DNA from: Chitinophaga alhagiae
GTDB lineage: Bacteria > Bacteroidota > Bacteroidia > Chitinophagales > Chitinophagaceae
Assembly (NCBI RefSeq): GCF_003568665.1
Contig: NZ_QXMH01000001.1
Coordinates: 310,001-374,000 of the forward strand
Direction of reading: 5' to 3'
Length of the DNA: 64,000 nt
Part shown: one piece after another, positions 37,987 through 47,049 of the stretch
Numbering within the stretch: position 1 is the stretch's first letter
Layout: every line of letters starts with the position of its first letter
Program-made: the position numbers and the translations under genes
The notes under the pieces: model-generated
Database searches by the model: none
Seen by the model: only the letters and a program-made list of their open reading frames with translations
What the model was told of the DNA's origin: nothing

Positions 37987-38880
37987 TTATTTTCTTCCGC
38001 TGAAAATGTGTTTTTCCGCGTGGTAAGAAGAGCGTACCAAAGGCCCTGCTTCCACATAATCCAGCCCCATGCCGTAACCGATCTCGCGCAGCTCGGCAAA
38101 CTCGTCCGGATGTACGAAGCGTACAACAGGGAGGTGTTTGGGAGTGGGCTGGAGGTACTGGCCGAGGGTCACTACATCACAGCCATTGTCATACAGGTCT
38201 TGCATGGCCTGTACCACTTCTTCTTTGGTTTCTCCCAGGCCCAGCATGATACCGCTTTTGGTACGCATGCCTCCTTGTTTGAGACGGCGTATCACTTCGA
38301 GGCTGCGGTGGTATTTAGCTTGAATGCGCACTTGTTTGGTCATGCGCTCTACTGTTTCCAGGTTGTGGGAAACTACTTCCGGGGCCGCTTCTATCACCCG
38401 CTCCAGGTTTTCCCAGATGCCCCTGAAATCGGGGATGAGGGTTTCCATGGTGGTGTTGGGGTTGAGGGCCCGTACGGCGCGGATGGTGTTGGCCCAGATG
38501 ATGGAGCCGCCGTCTTTCAGCTCATCCCGGTCTACCGAGGTGATCACCGCGTGCTTCACCTTCATGAGGTAAATAGCTTCCGCCACACGCTGCGGCTCAT
38601 CCCAGTCTACCGCCTCGGGCCGCCCGGTGGCCACGGCGCAGAAGCCGCAGCTGCGGGTACATATATTGCCCAGTATCATGAAAGTGGCCGTTCCGGCGCC
38701 CCAGCACTCGCCCATATTGGGGCAGTTGCCGCTTTCACAAATGGTATGTAACTTATGGGTATCTACCAGGTTCCTGACCTGCCTGTAATTTTCTCCTATC
38801 GGCAGTTTCACGCGCAGCCAGTCCGGTTTCTTCACTCTTGGTGCAGCCGTTTCTGCTGCAATTACGGGTAATTCTTGCAT
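37987..38880 (-). CDS. lipA: Lipoyl synthase
   Basis: 297 aa, radical-SAM enzyme inserting sulfur into octanoyl-carrier domains. The auxiliary cluster motif is Cys48-x4-Cys53-x5-Cys59 ([12 protein letters not shown]) and the radical-SAM cluster is Cys74-x3-Cys78-x2-Cys81 (CTRSCGFC). The C-terminal RSSYHAEK provides the serine ligand of the auxiliary cluster. It is 34 bases after the barrel-like protein gene at 38915, on the same strand. No lipB is in the window. Confidence 0.97.
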   Translation of the reverse strand: MQELPVIAAETAAPRVKKPDWLRVKLPIGENYRQVRNLVDTHKLHTICESGNCPNMGECWGAGTATFMILGNICTRSCGFCAVATGRPEAVDWDEPQRVAEAIYLMKVKHAVITSVDRDELKDGGSIIWANTIRAVRALNPNTTMETLIPDFRGIWENLERVIEAAPEVVSHNLETVERMTKQVRIQAKYHRSLEVIRRLKQGGMRTKSGIMLGLGETKEEVVQAMQDLYDNGCDVVTLGQYLQPTPKHLPVVRFVHPDEFAELREIGYGMGLDYVEAGPLVRSSYHAEKHIFSGRK

Positions 38881-38914
38881 CGCTGATCCTTTCTTCGATT
38901 AATAATGTGCAAAG

Positions 38915-39742
38915 TTACTTATTCCAGCGTTTACCCAGCTGCAAGCCTATATAAGCATTGAAAAAGAATGACTTAGGATCTCTTTCCACCATAATTTGCA
39001 CCTTTTTGGTGTAATATTCGGCGTTAATGCCTACTTCCAGGGCCGAGATCACGTCGTTAAAACGCGCCCAGTCGAACCGGAAGCCCACTTTGGCATGCAA
39101 ACCGGGGTTCACGCTCACTTCATTCCAGCCTTTGGTGAACCCGCCGGCGCCGTAAATCAGGTCGTGGTTCAGAAAATCGTCACGGATGTCATCAGAATAC
39201 TTTACTGTTCTGCGGTTATTGGGGTCCCCGGCGTCGCTCATCAGGTCAAGATAATACGGTTTTACCAGCCCGAAGGAAATACCCCCGTAATAAATGCCGT
39301 TTACTTCCACCCCGTTCTTGTTCCCTTTGCCGCCGATCAGCCGTTTTTGCCCAATGCCCAGCTTGGCCTGGTAAAAATTATTCATTTTCCCATACACAAA
39401 GGGCGTGCTGCTGATACCAAAACCGCCGCCCACGGGAATAATGCGGGAAGACCGGTCTTGCTTCGGGTCTCTTTTCTCGGAAAATTCAAACTGGAAGTAG
39501 TTGACGGTGCCGGCGGTTTTGCGGTATCCCATTTCGAGGAAACCCGTCCAGCCGTCTGTATTTAACCTGGCGCCACCGGAAAACTCCCGGTTAAAAAGGT
39601 TGTCTCCCTCCTCAATTTCCCTGAACAGGGAAATCTTCCTCAGCCTTTTCTGTTCCCGTTCCTCCTTTTTGGACGGTTTATCTTGGGCATAGAGACAGGA
39701 AGCGGTCATCAGGAGCAGTAAGAGTACATGTATTTTTTTCAC
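38915..39742 (-). CDS. Outer-membrane beta-barrel-like protein of unknown function
   Basis: 275 aa with a signal peptide ending in SCLYAQ and a basic linker (KPSKKEEREQKRLRK). The rest alternates aromatic and glycine-rich strands (SGGARLNTDGWTGFLEMGYRK, GIYYGGISFGLVKPYYLD) and ends IGLQLGKRW, suggesting a small outer-membrane barrel. Not recognised as a named family. It precedes lipA by 34 bases on the same strand and may share its transcript. Confidence 0.75.
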   Translation of the reverse strand: MKKIHVLLLLLMTASCLYAQDKPSKKEEREQKRLRKISLFREIEEGDNLFNREFSGGARLNTDGWTGFLEMGYRKTAGTVNYFQFEFSEKRDPKQDRSSRIIPVGGGFGISSTPFVYGKMNNFYQAKLGIGQKRLIGGKGNKNGVEVNGIYYGGISFGLVKPYYLDLMSDAGDPNNRRTVKYSDDIRDDFLNHDLIYGAGGFTKGWNEVSVNPGLHAKVGFRFDWARFNDVISALEVGINAEYYTKKVQIMVERDPKSFFFNAYIGLQLGKRWNK

Positions 39743-39847
39743 CGTGCGCGATTATTTTAATTTAAACGCCTGATTACGTTTTATGTTTTATTCCTATACA
39801 AACATACATTAAAAATACGCTTATTTTGCACAGAAAATACACCAGCC

Positions 39848-40255
39848 ATGCAAACATCAGCAATACTTTACAACGGGGAATTAAGGACCACCGCCACCCA
39901 CCTGCGGTCCGGCACAGTAATAGAAACAGACGCACCGGTAGACAATAACGGGAAGGGGGAGCGCTTTTCTCCCAGTGACCTGGTGGCCACCGCCCTGGGC
40001 TCCTGCATGCTGACCATTATGGGCATCAAGGCGCGGGACAAGGGCTGGAACATAAACGGCACCAGGGTAAGCGTGGAGAAGATCATGGGTACCGAACCCC
40101 GCCGCATTACCGGCGTGAATATCGTATTCGACTTTCCTGAAGGCCACGGGCTGGATGAAAAAGACCGCAAAATACTGGAGAACGTGGCGTACACCTGTCC
40201 GGTAGCGGAAAGCGTACATCCGGATATCAAACAAAACGTGACTTTCAACTGGTAA
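39848..40255 (+). CDS. OsmC/Ohr-family peroxidase-like protein
   Basis: 135 aa. The redox cysteines are Cys53 (ATALGSCMLTIMGI) and Cys117 (AYTCPVAESVHPDI), separated as in the OsmC branch; GERFSPSDLVA precedes the first. Members reduce organic peroxides with a thiol donor in the cytoplasm. Single gene ended by a GC-rich terminator. Confidence 0.9.
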   Translation: MQTSAILYNGELRTTATHLRSGTVIETDAPVDNNGKGERFSPSDLVATALGSCMLTIMGIKARDKGWNINGTRVSVEKIMGTEPRRITGVNIVFDFPEGHGLDEKDRKILENVAYTCPVAESVHPDIKQNVTFNW

Positions 40256-40351
40256 TTGCCGGCAGCGTCAACATGAGCGGAAACAGGCTGCCGCCGGGCG
40301 GTGTTTCTGCAAAACGTACCCGGCTTGCCGTTTATGAACATGATATCTACC

Positions 40352-40390
40352 CGGGGAGGTGACCCGCAGCGGGCCAGCTCCCTTTTTTTT
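40352..40390 (+). terminator. Terminator after the OsmC gene
   Basis: GGGAG ... CTCCC encloses a CCCGC-A-GCGGG palindrome and is followed by eight T. The core is repeated at 40423-40446 without the T-run. Confidence 0.6.
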
Positions 40391-40446
40391 GTTCGTATCG
40401 AAGGCAATGATGAAACGCACGGTCCCGCAGCGGGCCGGCTCCCTTT
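40361..40446. repeat. Short direct repeat pair
   Basis: The 20-base core CCCGCAGCGGGCCRGCTCCC and three following T occur at about 40363-40385 and 40424-40445, 61 bases apart. The second copy overlaps the 3' end of the DUF2851 gene. Confidence 0.7.
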
Positions 40447-41764
40447 ACATCCAGTCATCCTCCTCCCCTTCCCGGCATACCCATACTTCCTCCCCTCTTA
40501 GCAAACGCTCCCCTATAGCGCAGTTCAGGCAATTCTTTGTATCGCAATAAGACTGTTTGAGCTGGAGCAGCGCCTGGGAGTCTGCCGCGTTGGCGGCCGG
40601 CACCTGCTCTTCCGCCCAGCCCCGCAGTACCCGGTTATTTTCCGCCGGCAGCTCCTGTAAAAAGCGGAGCGCCCGCTGCTTGTATTGCGGCAGGCCCATA
40701 TAGTCCCCGTAAAGATGCAGCAACGGGGCTACGGTATTGATGAACAGATGCTGCACAGTGCCCTTTCCCAGGCCGTTGGTGCGCACGGCCGGTATATCGA
40801 ACCGGTAATGGTGCCGCCAGTACGCAGACGGCTCTACGACGAAGAGGCTTTCGGCTTCCGGCAGCCGCTCTGTTTCCAGCAGGCGGGAGAACAGGTGGGG
40901 ACTGTTGTGCAGCAGTGCCGCAAAGCAGGCAATGCGCATGGTGGGAAAAGAAGAGGGCCGCATGCGCAGCCATTGCCAGCTATGGGCGGCCATAGGCTCC
41001 AGCCGGTATTTGTGCTGCAGGAACCGGTACTCCCTTTGTAGCTCCTGCGGGTAGGCGTCTGCAAAGGCGCCTCCCAGCATGCCGGACTGGCCAAAGAGCA
41101 GGGCTTCCAGGCGCGGCAGGCAGCTGCGCTGCCGGGCCAGTACCATAAAGGGCAAGGAAAAAGAAAGCTCCAGAAAGGCCGCTGTGTTGACCGGCATGCC
41201 AAAGCCCTGGGCCACGGCACGGAAACAAACTTCTTCCCAGTTACAACGGCTCTGTTCCAGCCATCCGCGCAGCACGTTTGCCTTGCGTTGCAGCCGCTCA
41301 TGCAGCAGCCGGGCCTTCCAGGGGCCCCAGGCATCTTCGTTTACCCGGTGCAGCAGCGGCGCGCAGGGCACAAAGGCGGCGCTTTCTTTCAGGGCGCGGT
41401 AACGCTTCAGCATGAGCTTGGGAATGCGGTGTTGCAGCTCCAGGCAGGGCGCCGTGTGGAAGGGGGCGTCATGCTCAAACACCACATGCAGCACCACATT
41501 GTCATACCTGGGGTTGCGGTGGTGGCCATGCCGCCGCCAGTCAGACGTGCGGTAGTGCAGCTCCACGTTACCGGCCCATTCCATGCCGCCTATACGCAGG
41601 CGGGCGCCGGTAAAGTCAGGGCCTGCATGGCGGTTCAGCTCCCCGGGGTGGACCACGTACAGGGGCTCACCGTTCACCGTGGCCAGGTTTTGCTGGTTGA
41701 AGAGGCGGAATTGCCAGATATGCTGCAGCAATTCCTCAGAGAAGAGCGGGTTAACAGTACTCAT
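40445..41764 (-). CDS. DUF2851-family protein
   Basis: 439 aa, cytoplasmic by appearance. It matches the Bacteroidota DUF2851 family: FSEELLQHIWQFRLFN at the start, NRHAGPDFTGARLRIGGMEWAGNVELHYR, HHRNPRYDNVVLHVVFEHD, and a C-terminal pair of cysteines in CDTKNCLNCAIGERLL. The central arrangement of Glu, His and Asp near residues 50-100 hints at a nuclease-like fold, but the function is unknown. It is divergent from the SAM-riboswitch unit. Confidence 0.85.
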   Translation of the reverse strand: MSTVNPLFSEELLQHIWQFRLFNQQNLATVNGEPLYVVHPGELNRHAGPDFTGARLRIGGMEWAGNVELHYRTSDWRRHGHHRNPRYDNVVLHVVFEHDAPFHTAPCLELQHRIPKLMLKRYRALKESAAFVPCAPLLHRVNEDAWGPWKARLLHERLQRKANVLRGWLEQSRCNWEEVCFRAVAQGFGMPVNTAAFLELSFSLPFMVLARQRSCLPRLEALLFGQSGMLGGAFADAYPQELQREYRFLQHKYRLEPMAAHSWQWLRMRPSSFPTMRIACFAALLHNSPHLFSRLLETERLPEAESLFVVEPSAYWRHHYRFDIPAVRTNGLGKGTVQHLFINTVAPLLHLYGDYMGLPQYKQRALRFLQELPAENNRVLRGWAEEQVPAANAADSQALLQLKQSYCDTKNCLNCAIGERLLRGEEVWVCREGEEDDWM

Positions 41765-41832
41765 AAAATAGTATTACAAACGGTTAATAAATTACTCCTT
41801 TTTTTCAAAAAAATCGAAATTCATGCCCGGTA

Positions 41833-41865
41833 TTTGGAAAATTGGGCTTTCTACCATTACCTTTG
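41833..41865 (+). promoter_or_regulatory. Promoter of the SAM-riboswitch unit
   Basis: TTTG at 41833-41836 and TACCTTTG at 41858-41865, spaced by 21 bases. The transcript would start near 41872, just before the riboswitch. Confidence 0.65.
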
Positions 41866-41884
41866 CGCACAGTTCTTAAACATC

Positions 41885-41996
41885 ACTTATCCAGAAAGGC
41901 AGAGGGTACTGGCCCTGAGAAGCCTTAGCAACCAATTCCGCCGGCTGGCGGAAAAAAGGTGCTAATTCCGGCCCCGTTGTACGGGGAAAGATAAGT
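41885..41996 (+). promoter_or_regulatory. SAM-I (S-box) riboswitch
   Basis: P1 strands ACTTATC (41885-41891) and GATAAGT (41990-41996) pair perfectly. Inside are the conserved AGAAAGGCAGAGGG, TGGCCC, GAAGCC, TAGCAACC and GGTGCTAATTCC blocks in the right order. Bound S-adenosylmethionine should favour the terminator at 42034-42064 and switch off the methionine genes that follow. Confidence 0.95.
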
Positions 41997-42032
41997 TGGC
42001 AGAGATATTTACATGCACCATCATATTGCAAA

Positions 42033-42065
42033 AGGCTCTTCCAACCCCGGAAGGGCTTTTTTTAT
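42033..42065 (+). terminator. Riboswitch-controlled intrinsic terminator
   Basis: GGCTCTTCC and GGAAGGGCT pair over 9 bp (G-U pairs included) with a 6-base loop and a T-run; it lies 37 bases after P1 and acts as the expression platform. Confidence 0.85.
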
Positions 42066-42184
42066 TCCTTCTCTTGTAAGCTGACATTTAATGACGCTTT
42101 TATAGTTCGTTTCGTAAAACATTGATCAACCATGAAGCCGGGTATTTTGCACGGCTGCATATGACCCTCGAAAAAAATTCGGAG

Positions 42185-43363
42185 ATGAAACCATCTACAC
42201 AACTGATCCATAGCATCCCGGTGGATGAGCTGACAGGCGCTATTTCCGTGCCCATCTACCAAACGTCTACGTTTGTGCAGGAAAGCCCGGGGATCAACAA
42301 GGGATTTGAATTTTCGCGGGCCAACAATCCCACGCGGAAAGTGCTGGAAGACCTGATCTGCAGCCTGGAAGAGGGGTATGCCGGTTTTGCCTTTGCCAGC
42401 GGCATGGCGGCCATTGACTCCGTACTGAAGCTACTCAAAAGCGGGGACGAGATCATGGCGGTAGAAGATACCTATGGCGGCATCTTCCAGATATTCCATC
42501 ATATGTTTGAGCGCTTTGGCGTGAAGGTGAATTTTGTAGACACCAGCGACATTGATAAAGTACTGGAAAAGCTCACGGAGAAAACGCGCATCATCTGGCT
42601 GGAGTCTCCCACCAACCCCATGCTGAAGATATCAGACATCAAGTCTATCAGCAAAATAGCCCGGCAGCACAACATACTGCTGGTGGTAGACAATACGTTT
42701 TGCACGCCCCTGCTGCAAAAGCCTATCCCGATGGGGGCAGACATTGTTATTGAAAGCGCTTCCAAATACCTGGCCGGCCATACAGACGTGATTGCCGGGC
42801 TGGTGGTGGTCAACTCGAAAACGCTGGCAGACCAGATGAAGTTCAACCAGAACATATCCGGCAGCATTCTCAGCCCGTTTGAGGCCTGGCTCACCATCCG
42901 CGGCATAGAAACGCTCAGCCTGCGCCTGGAAAAACAATGCGCCAACGCCATGGCCATTGCCACCTGGCTGGCGGCGCACCCGGCGGTAGACAAGGTATTT
43001 TACCCCGGCCTGGCCACACACAAAAACCACCACATTGCCCGCAAGCAGCAAAAGGCCTACGGCGGCATGGTGAGTTTTTCCCTGAAGGAAGACCAGATCA
43101 AGAACGCCATCCGCATTGTGAACTCCACCAAGCTGTTCAAGCTGGCGGAGAGCTTTGGCGGGGTGAAGAGCATGCTCAACCACCCGTTCACCATGACGCA
43201 CCGCACCATTCCGGAAGAGTTCCGCCGCAAGGCCGGGCTGCAGGAGTCATGCATCCGCCTCTCCGTAGGCATTGAAGATGTGGAAGACCTTATTAACGAC
43301 CTGAAACAAGCATTGGATAAATTAAACCAGCCAATAGGCAAACAAATTACCGTACTGCAATAA
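42185..43363 (+). CDS. Cystathionine gamma-synthase-type PLP enzyme of methionine synthesis
   Basis: 392 aa of the Cys/Met metabolism PLP family. The PLP lysine is Lys194 in SASKYLAGHTDVIAGLV, with Asp169 (VVDNTF) to the ring nitrogen and FASGMAA at 70-76 around the phosphate. It may be a cystathionine gamma-synthase, O-acetylhomoserine sulfhydrylase or cystathionine lyase; length and the LTGAISVPIYQTSTF opening fit the first group. TTG 42122 and ATG 42161 also open the frame; ATG 42185 matches the family N-terminus. The SAM riboswitch and the homoserine dehydrogenase 3 bases downstream support a role in methionine synthesis. Confidence 0.9.
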   Translation: MKPSTQLIHSIPVDELTGAISVPIYQTSTFVQESPGINKGFEFSRANNPTRKVLEDLICSLEEGYAGFAFASGMAAIDSVLKLLKSGDEIMAVEDTYGGIFQIFHHMFERFGVKVNFVDTSDIDKVLEKLTEKTRIIWLESPTNPMLKISDIKSISKIARQHNILLVVDNTFCTPLLQKPIPMGADIVIESASKYLAGHTDVIAGLVVVNSKTLADQMKFNQNISGSILSPFEAWLTIRGIETLSLRLEKQCANAMAIATWLAAHPAVDKVFYPGLATHKNHHIARKQQKAYGGMVSFSLKEDQIKNAIRIVNSTKLFKLAESFGGVKSMLNHPFTMTHRTIPEEFRRKAGLQESCIRLSVGIEDVEDLINDLKQALDKLNQPIGKQITVLQ

Positions 43364-43366
43364 TCT

Positions 43367-44548
43367 ATGGAAAAGAACATCAATCTTGGCATTTTCGGTT
43401 TTGGCTGTGTAGGCCAGGGCCTTTATGAAGTACTGAACCGTACCAAAGGCATCAACGCCCGCATCAAGAAGATCTGTATCAAAGACCCGAACAAGAGCCG
43501 CCCGATAGACATGAGCTACTTCACCACAGACCCCAAAGAGATCCTGGACGATCCTACTATAGACGTGGTGGTAGAGCTTATCAACGATACGGAAGCGGCC
43601 TATCATATAGTAAGCACCGCGCTGCGCAACGGCAAAGCCGTGGTAAGCGCCAGCAAAAGGATGATCGCCGAGAACCTGCCCGCCCTGTACCAGCTGCAGG
43701 TGGAGAACAAGGTGCCTTTCCTCTACGAAGCGTCCAGCTGCGCCAGCATTCCCATTATCCGCAACCTGGAAGAGTATTATGATAATGACCTGCTGAACGC
43801 GGTAGAAGGCATCTGCAACGGTTCTACCAACTACATCCTCACCAAGATATTTGAGGAGAACCTCAGTTTTGAGACTGCCCTCAAACAGGCGCAGGAGCTG
43901 GGTTTTGCGGAAACAGACCCCACGCTCGACGTAGAAGGCTACGATCCCAAGTTCAAAATTGTGATACTGCTGCTGCACGCCTTCGGTACTTTTGTAAAAC
44001 CGGAAGAAGTGTTCAACTTCGGCATCAATCACCTCAACGACTTTGACATTCAGTTTGCCCGCCAGCGCAACTGCACCATCAAGCTCATTGGCAATTGCCG
44101 CCGGCAAAACGGCAGCGTGAACGCATATGTGCTGCCCCACCTCATCCGCGAGCACAACCTGCTGTATGATGTGTACAACGAGTACAACGGCGTGCTGCTG
44201 GAAAGCGCTTTCACAGACAAACAGTTCTTTGTAGGCAAAGGCGCGGGCGGCACCGCCACCGGCAGCGCCGTGTTAAGCGATATTTCCGCGCTGCTCTACA
44301 ACTACCGCTACGAATACAAAAAGATCAAACAGAACAACCAGCCCGCCTTCACCAACGATGTGCAGCTGAAAGTGTACGTGCGCTACTGCACGCCTGACCA
44401 GGTAGACCTGGCTGAGTTCTACAACATTGTGGAAAAATATGAATCGCCGGAGTACCGGTACGTGGATGGCACTATAAACCTGCAAAAACTCAACGACGCC
44501 CGCGGGCTCAAAAATAAAGATGTGAACCTGCTCGTACTGGAGCAGTAA
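43367..44548 (+). CDS. Homoserine dehydrogenase (monofunctional)
   Basis: 393 aa. The NAD(P) motif GFGCVGQGLYEV is near residues 11-22; VSASKRMIAE carries the catalytic-site lysine, NGSTNYILTKIFE is the substrate-loop signature, and ETDPTLDVEGYDPKFKIVIL contains the catalytic acidic residues. It reduces aspartate semialdehyde to homoserine. No aspartokinase domain is fused. It is 3 bases after the PLP enzyme gene, so the SAM riboswitch controls both. This suggests a methionine-dedicated copy, since the common thrA-like enzyme is fused to aspartokinase. Confidence 0.92.
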   Translation: MEKNINLGIFGFGCVGQGLYEVLNRTKGINARIKKICIKDPNKSRPIDMSYFTTDPKEILDDPTIDVVVELINDTEAAYHIVSTALRNGKAVVSASKRMIAENLPALYQLQVENKVPFLYEASSCASIPIIRNLEEYYDNDLLNAVEGICNGSTNYILTKIFEENLSFETALKQAQELGFAETDPTLDVEGYDPKFKIVILLLHAFGTFVKPEEVFNFGINHLNDFDIQFARQRNCTIKLIGNCRRQNGSVNAYVLPHLIREHNLLYDVYNEYNGVLLESAFTDKQFFVGKGAGGTATGSAVLSDISALLYNYRYEYKKIKQNNQPAFTNDVQLKVYVRYCTPDQVDLAEFYNIVEKYESPEYRYVDGTINLQKLNDARGLKNKDVNLLVLEQ

Positions 44549-44590
44549 AAAAAGAAGCGGCCGCATTGCAATGCGGCCGCTTCTTTTTTT
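44547..44590. terminator. Perfectly symmetrical bidirectional terminator
   Basis: A run of A, then GAAGCGGCCGCATTG and its exact complement CAATGCGGCCGCTTC, then a run of T. The palindrome overlaps the last bases of the homoserine dehydrogenase stop and ends 5 bases before the convergent gene. Confidence 0.9.
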
Positions 44591-44595
44591 ACTCG

Positions 44596-45408
44596 TTACG
44601 GCAGGCTGACGTACGCAATGCCGGTGGTTACCGGCGTACCGCCCGCTCCTGTTCTTGTCATGATTTTTTCAGGCAGCCCATCGTTGTTATAGGCATATTC
44701 ATAGGTAACCAGTTCCGTATTAACGGCGCCGGGCTCCTCCACCGTTTCCGCCTTGAGCGGCGCGTTGGCGCTGAGCGTGGTAAAGTCCCTGCCGGAAGTA
44801 TGGAGGAACAGGAACTGCCCGGGGAAACTGCGGCCCAGGGCGTCTTTATCTGTATAAGTAAGCGTGGTTGTTTTGTACAGTACTTCTTCCCCGCCAATGA
44901 GCTGGTAAAGCTCCACTTTGCTGACGTTGTCTTTATCCCAGGTGAGCCGGTACACTTCGTTCCTTTGGGAGCCGTTTATCACATGCAATGCTGACAGCTT
45001 GCCCTGTCCGTACACCAGGGAGTCATAATCCGTAATGACCAGTTCGGTTTCGCTTATCATGTTGTAGTAACTGATCCTGCTCAGCTGCTGTGCGGCATTG
45101 TATTGGAAACCCCGGTCGTTGCGCGGCTGCTCGTCTCCCATCACCCATATTTTGAAAGCGGATATCTGGCCGCCGGTATATACCACCTGGGTAGAATCTG
45201 GCGAGAAAGGCGGCAACTGGCCGTATTGTTTGAACTGCTGAAGGGTACCATCTGCCCGGTAGGTAAAGGCAATGGTGTCTGTTTCATGCATGAGGCGGCT
45301 AACCGCTATTTTCTCCTGCTGCTGTTCATCAGGTGTTGCGTCTTTCTTTTTGGAACAGGCGGCCAGCAGGCACAATGCCAGGGGCAGGCAGGGAATGATG
45401 TTTTTCAT
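44596..45408 (-). CDS. Lipoprotein with YD-like beta strands, unknown function
   Basis: 270 aa. The lipoprotein signal ends LLAAC (Cys18), followed by SKKKDATPDEQQQ. The body is made of repeated short strands of the kind seen in DUF4595-type proteins (TIAFTYRADGTLQQFKQYG, FQYNAAQQLSRISYY, YEYAYNNDGLPEKIM). It should be exposed on the periplasmic or surface side. No partner gene is apparent; it converges on the methionine unit. Confidence 0.78.
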   Translation of the reverse strand: MKNIIPCLPLALCLLAACSKKKDATPDEQQQEKIAVSRLMHETDTIAFTYRADGTLQQFKQYGQLPPFSPDSTQVVYTGGQISAFKIWVMGDEQPRNDRGFQYNAAQQLSRISYYNMISETELVITDYDSLVYGQGKLSALHVINGSQRNEVYRLTWDKDNVSKVELYQLIGGEEVLYKTTTLTYTDKDALGRSFPGQFLFLHTSGRDFTTLSANAPLKAETVEEPGAVNTELVTYEYAYNNDGLPEKIMTRTGAGGTPVTTGIAYVSLP

Positions 45409-45484
45409 GGTATAAGGTCTCCTCCGTTAACAAATTACATTACGGAAACAAATATAAGAATTTTTTTTATAATGTATAATAAAA

Positions 45485-46054
45485 TCATATCTTCTCCAGC
45501 CGCTCCGCTACCTGGCTAATGGGCAGGCCCATTACATTGTAAAAGCAGCCGTTGATACGGTCTATGCCTACGGCCCCAATCCATTCCTGTATGGCATAGG
45601 CCCCGGCTTTGTCATATGGCTGGTAATGGTCTATATAATAGGTGATCTGTTCCTGTGAGAGGGGCTTGAAATGCACCTCTGTGGTTTGGGCAAAGGCCTC
45701 TTCCCGGCCGTTGTGCAGTATGACCACCCCGGTGATCACCGTATGCACCTGGCCGCTGAGCGCCGTCAATATACGGATGGCATCCGCCCGGTTGGCCGGT
45801 TTGCCGATGATGGCGCCGTTCAGCACCACAATGGTATCTGCCGCCACTATCACTTCTCCATTGTTGTATAAGGTGGCTACCGCCTTTGCTTTTTGCCGGG
45901 CAATGTGTATCGGTACTTCCTGCACCGGCATGCCGGGCGGAAAGGTCTCTTCCGCCTCGCTTACTTTAACTTCAAAGGGAATGCCGGCCTGCTCAAGCAG
46001 TTGCCGGCGGCGGGGCGACTGTGAGGCCAGCACCACTGGTTTTCCGGTATACAT
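45485..46054 (-). CDS. maf: Maf-family nucleotide pyrophosphatase
   Basis: 189 aa. VLASQSPRRRQLLEQAGIPF at the N-terminus, ADTIVVLNGAIIGKP in the centre and YDKAGAYAIQEWIGAVGIDRINGCFYNVMGLP near the end are the Maf motifs, with the dTTP/UTP-type lysine region. Members hydrolyse non-canonical or modified NTPs (house-cleaning). It is 5 bases after the UbiA-like gene in a four-gene minus-strand cluster. Confidence 0.93.
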   Translation of the reverse strand: MYTGKPVVLASQSPRRRQLLEQAGIPFEVKVSEAEETFPPGMPVQEVPIHIARQKAKAVATLYNNGEVIVAADTIVVLNGAIIGKPANRADAIRILTALSGQVHTVITGVVILHNGREEAFAQTTEVHFKPLSQEQITYYIDHYQPYDKAGAYAIQEWIGAVGIDRINGCFYNVMGLPISQVAERLEKI

Positions 46055-46059
46055 ATTCT

Positions 46060-47004
46060 TTATAGCATGATTTTAAAGAAGACCATGGAAAGGATGCCCG
46101 TCAGCATCACTATTTTGATCCAGGTGCTGATCTTGTGGAAATGGGCGGGCTGGTATGCCTGCAGAAACGGTTTTTGTACAAACAGCGTGAAAGGCAGCAA
46201 TACGAACAGCAATATATACCCCGCGGCGGCGTACCAGGTTTTGAACGCCGTCACTACCATAATAATTACCAGCAGGGCCTGCAATATCACCATCAGCAAC
46301 ATGGTAAAGGCCTTGGCCTTTTTCAGCCCCCAAACAATAGGAATGGTGCGGCAGCCGTCTTTACTGTCCCCTATCATGTCTTCCATATCCTTCACTATTT
46401 CACGGACCATAGACAATACAAAGGCAAACAGGGCATAAATACCGATGATCTTGATGAGTTTGCGGCCGGTGGCGCTCATGATGGCCTCAAAACTTTCATA
46501 GATCTGTCTTTCATAGAAACCCACTACCACTACGCTCAGCGCGGTGAGCAGCGAGATGGCCACGTTCCCTATCAGTACCTGCCGTTTGAAGGAGGTGGAA
46601 TAAAACCAGAGCAGCAGGGTACAGAACACCTGTACAAAGCCGAGGTAGAACTGCCCTATCTGGAAGGCCACCAGGAAACCCAGGGAAACACCGGCCATAT
46701 TTAATATGGTATGCCAGGCCATGGCCCAGCGCCGGTTGATGATCTTTTCCACCACCATCTTCTCCGGCTTGTTCACCAGATCTATATTGATATCGAAATA
46801 ATCATTAATAATATAGCCGCCCGCCGCCACCAGTACGGTAGAGAAACAGAGCATCAGAAAGTGGGGGAAAGAGAGGGAAGGCTCCGCCCCGCTGTTCTGC
46901 AATACAGGCGCAACCACACAGTACTGCAGCAGGAACTGGGTCAACGCGATGTAGATGAGGTTAGGGTACCGCACCATCCTGAAAAAAGCCGCCAGTAAAG
47001 TCAT
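46060..47004 (-). CDS. UbiA-type prenyltransferase (geranylgeranylglycerol-phosphate-transferase-like)
   Basis: 314 aa with eight to nine membrane segments. The two Asp-rich sites binding the prenyl diphosphate are NDYFDINID at residues 67-75 and DMEDMIGDSKDG near 211-222. Bacteroidota members of this type are usually named geranylgeranylglycerol-phosphate geranylgeranyltransferase, but the acceptor in bacteria is unsettled; quinone synthesis (MenA-like) is an alternative. It lies between the KdsC-like and Maf genes. Confidence 0.85.
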   Translation of the reverse strand: MTLLAAFFRMVRYPNLIYIALTQFLLQYCVVAPVLQNSGAEPSLSFPHFLMLCFSTVLVAAGGYIINDYFDINIDLVNKPEKMVVEKIINRRWAMAWHTILNMAGVSLGFLVAFQIGQFYLGFVQVFCTLLLWFYSTSFKRQVLIGNVAISLLTALSVVVVGFYERQIYESFEAIMSATGRKLIKIIGIYALFAFVLSMVREIVKDMEDMIGDSKDGCRTIPIVWGLKKAKAFTMLLMVILQALLVIIMVVTAFKTWYAAAGYILLFVLLPFTLFVQKPFLQAYQPAHFHKISTWIKIVMLTGILSMVFFKIML

Positions 47005-47049
47005 GAGTCAGTTAGGAATTACGAATGATAAATTTGTGTGTACAGGCGT

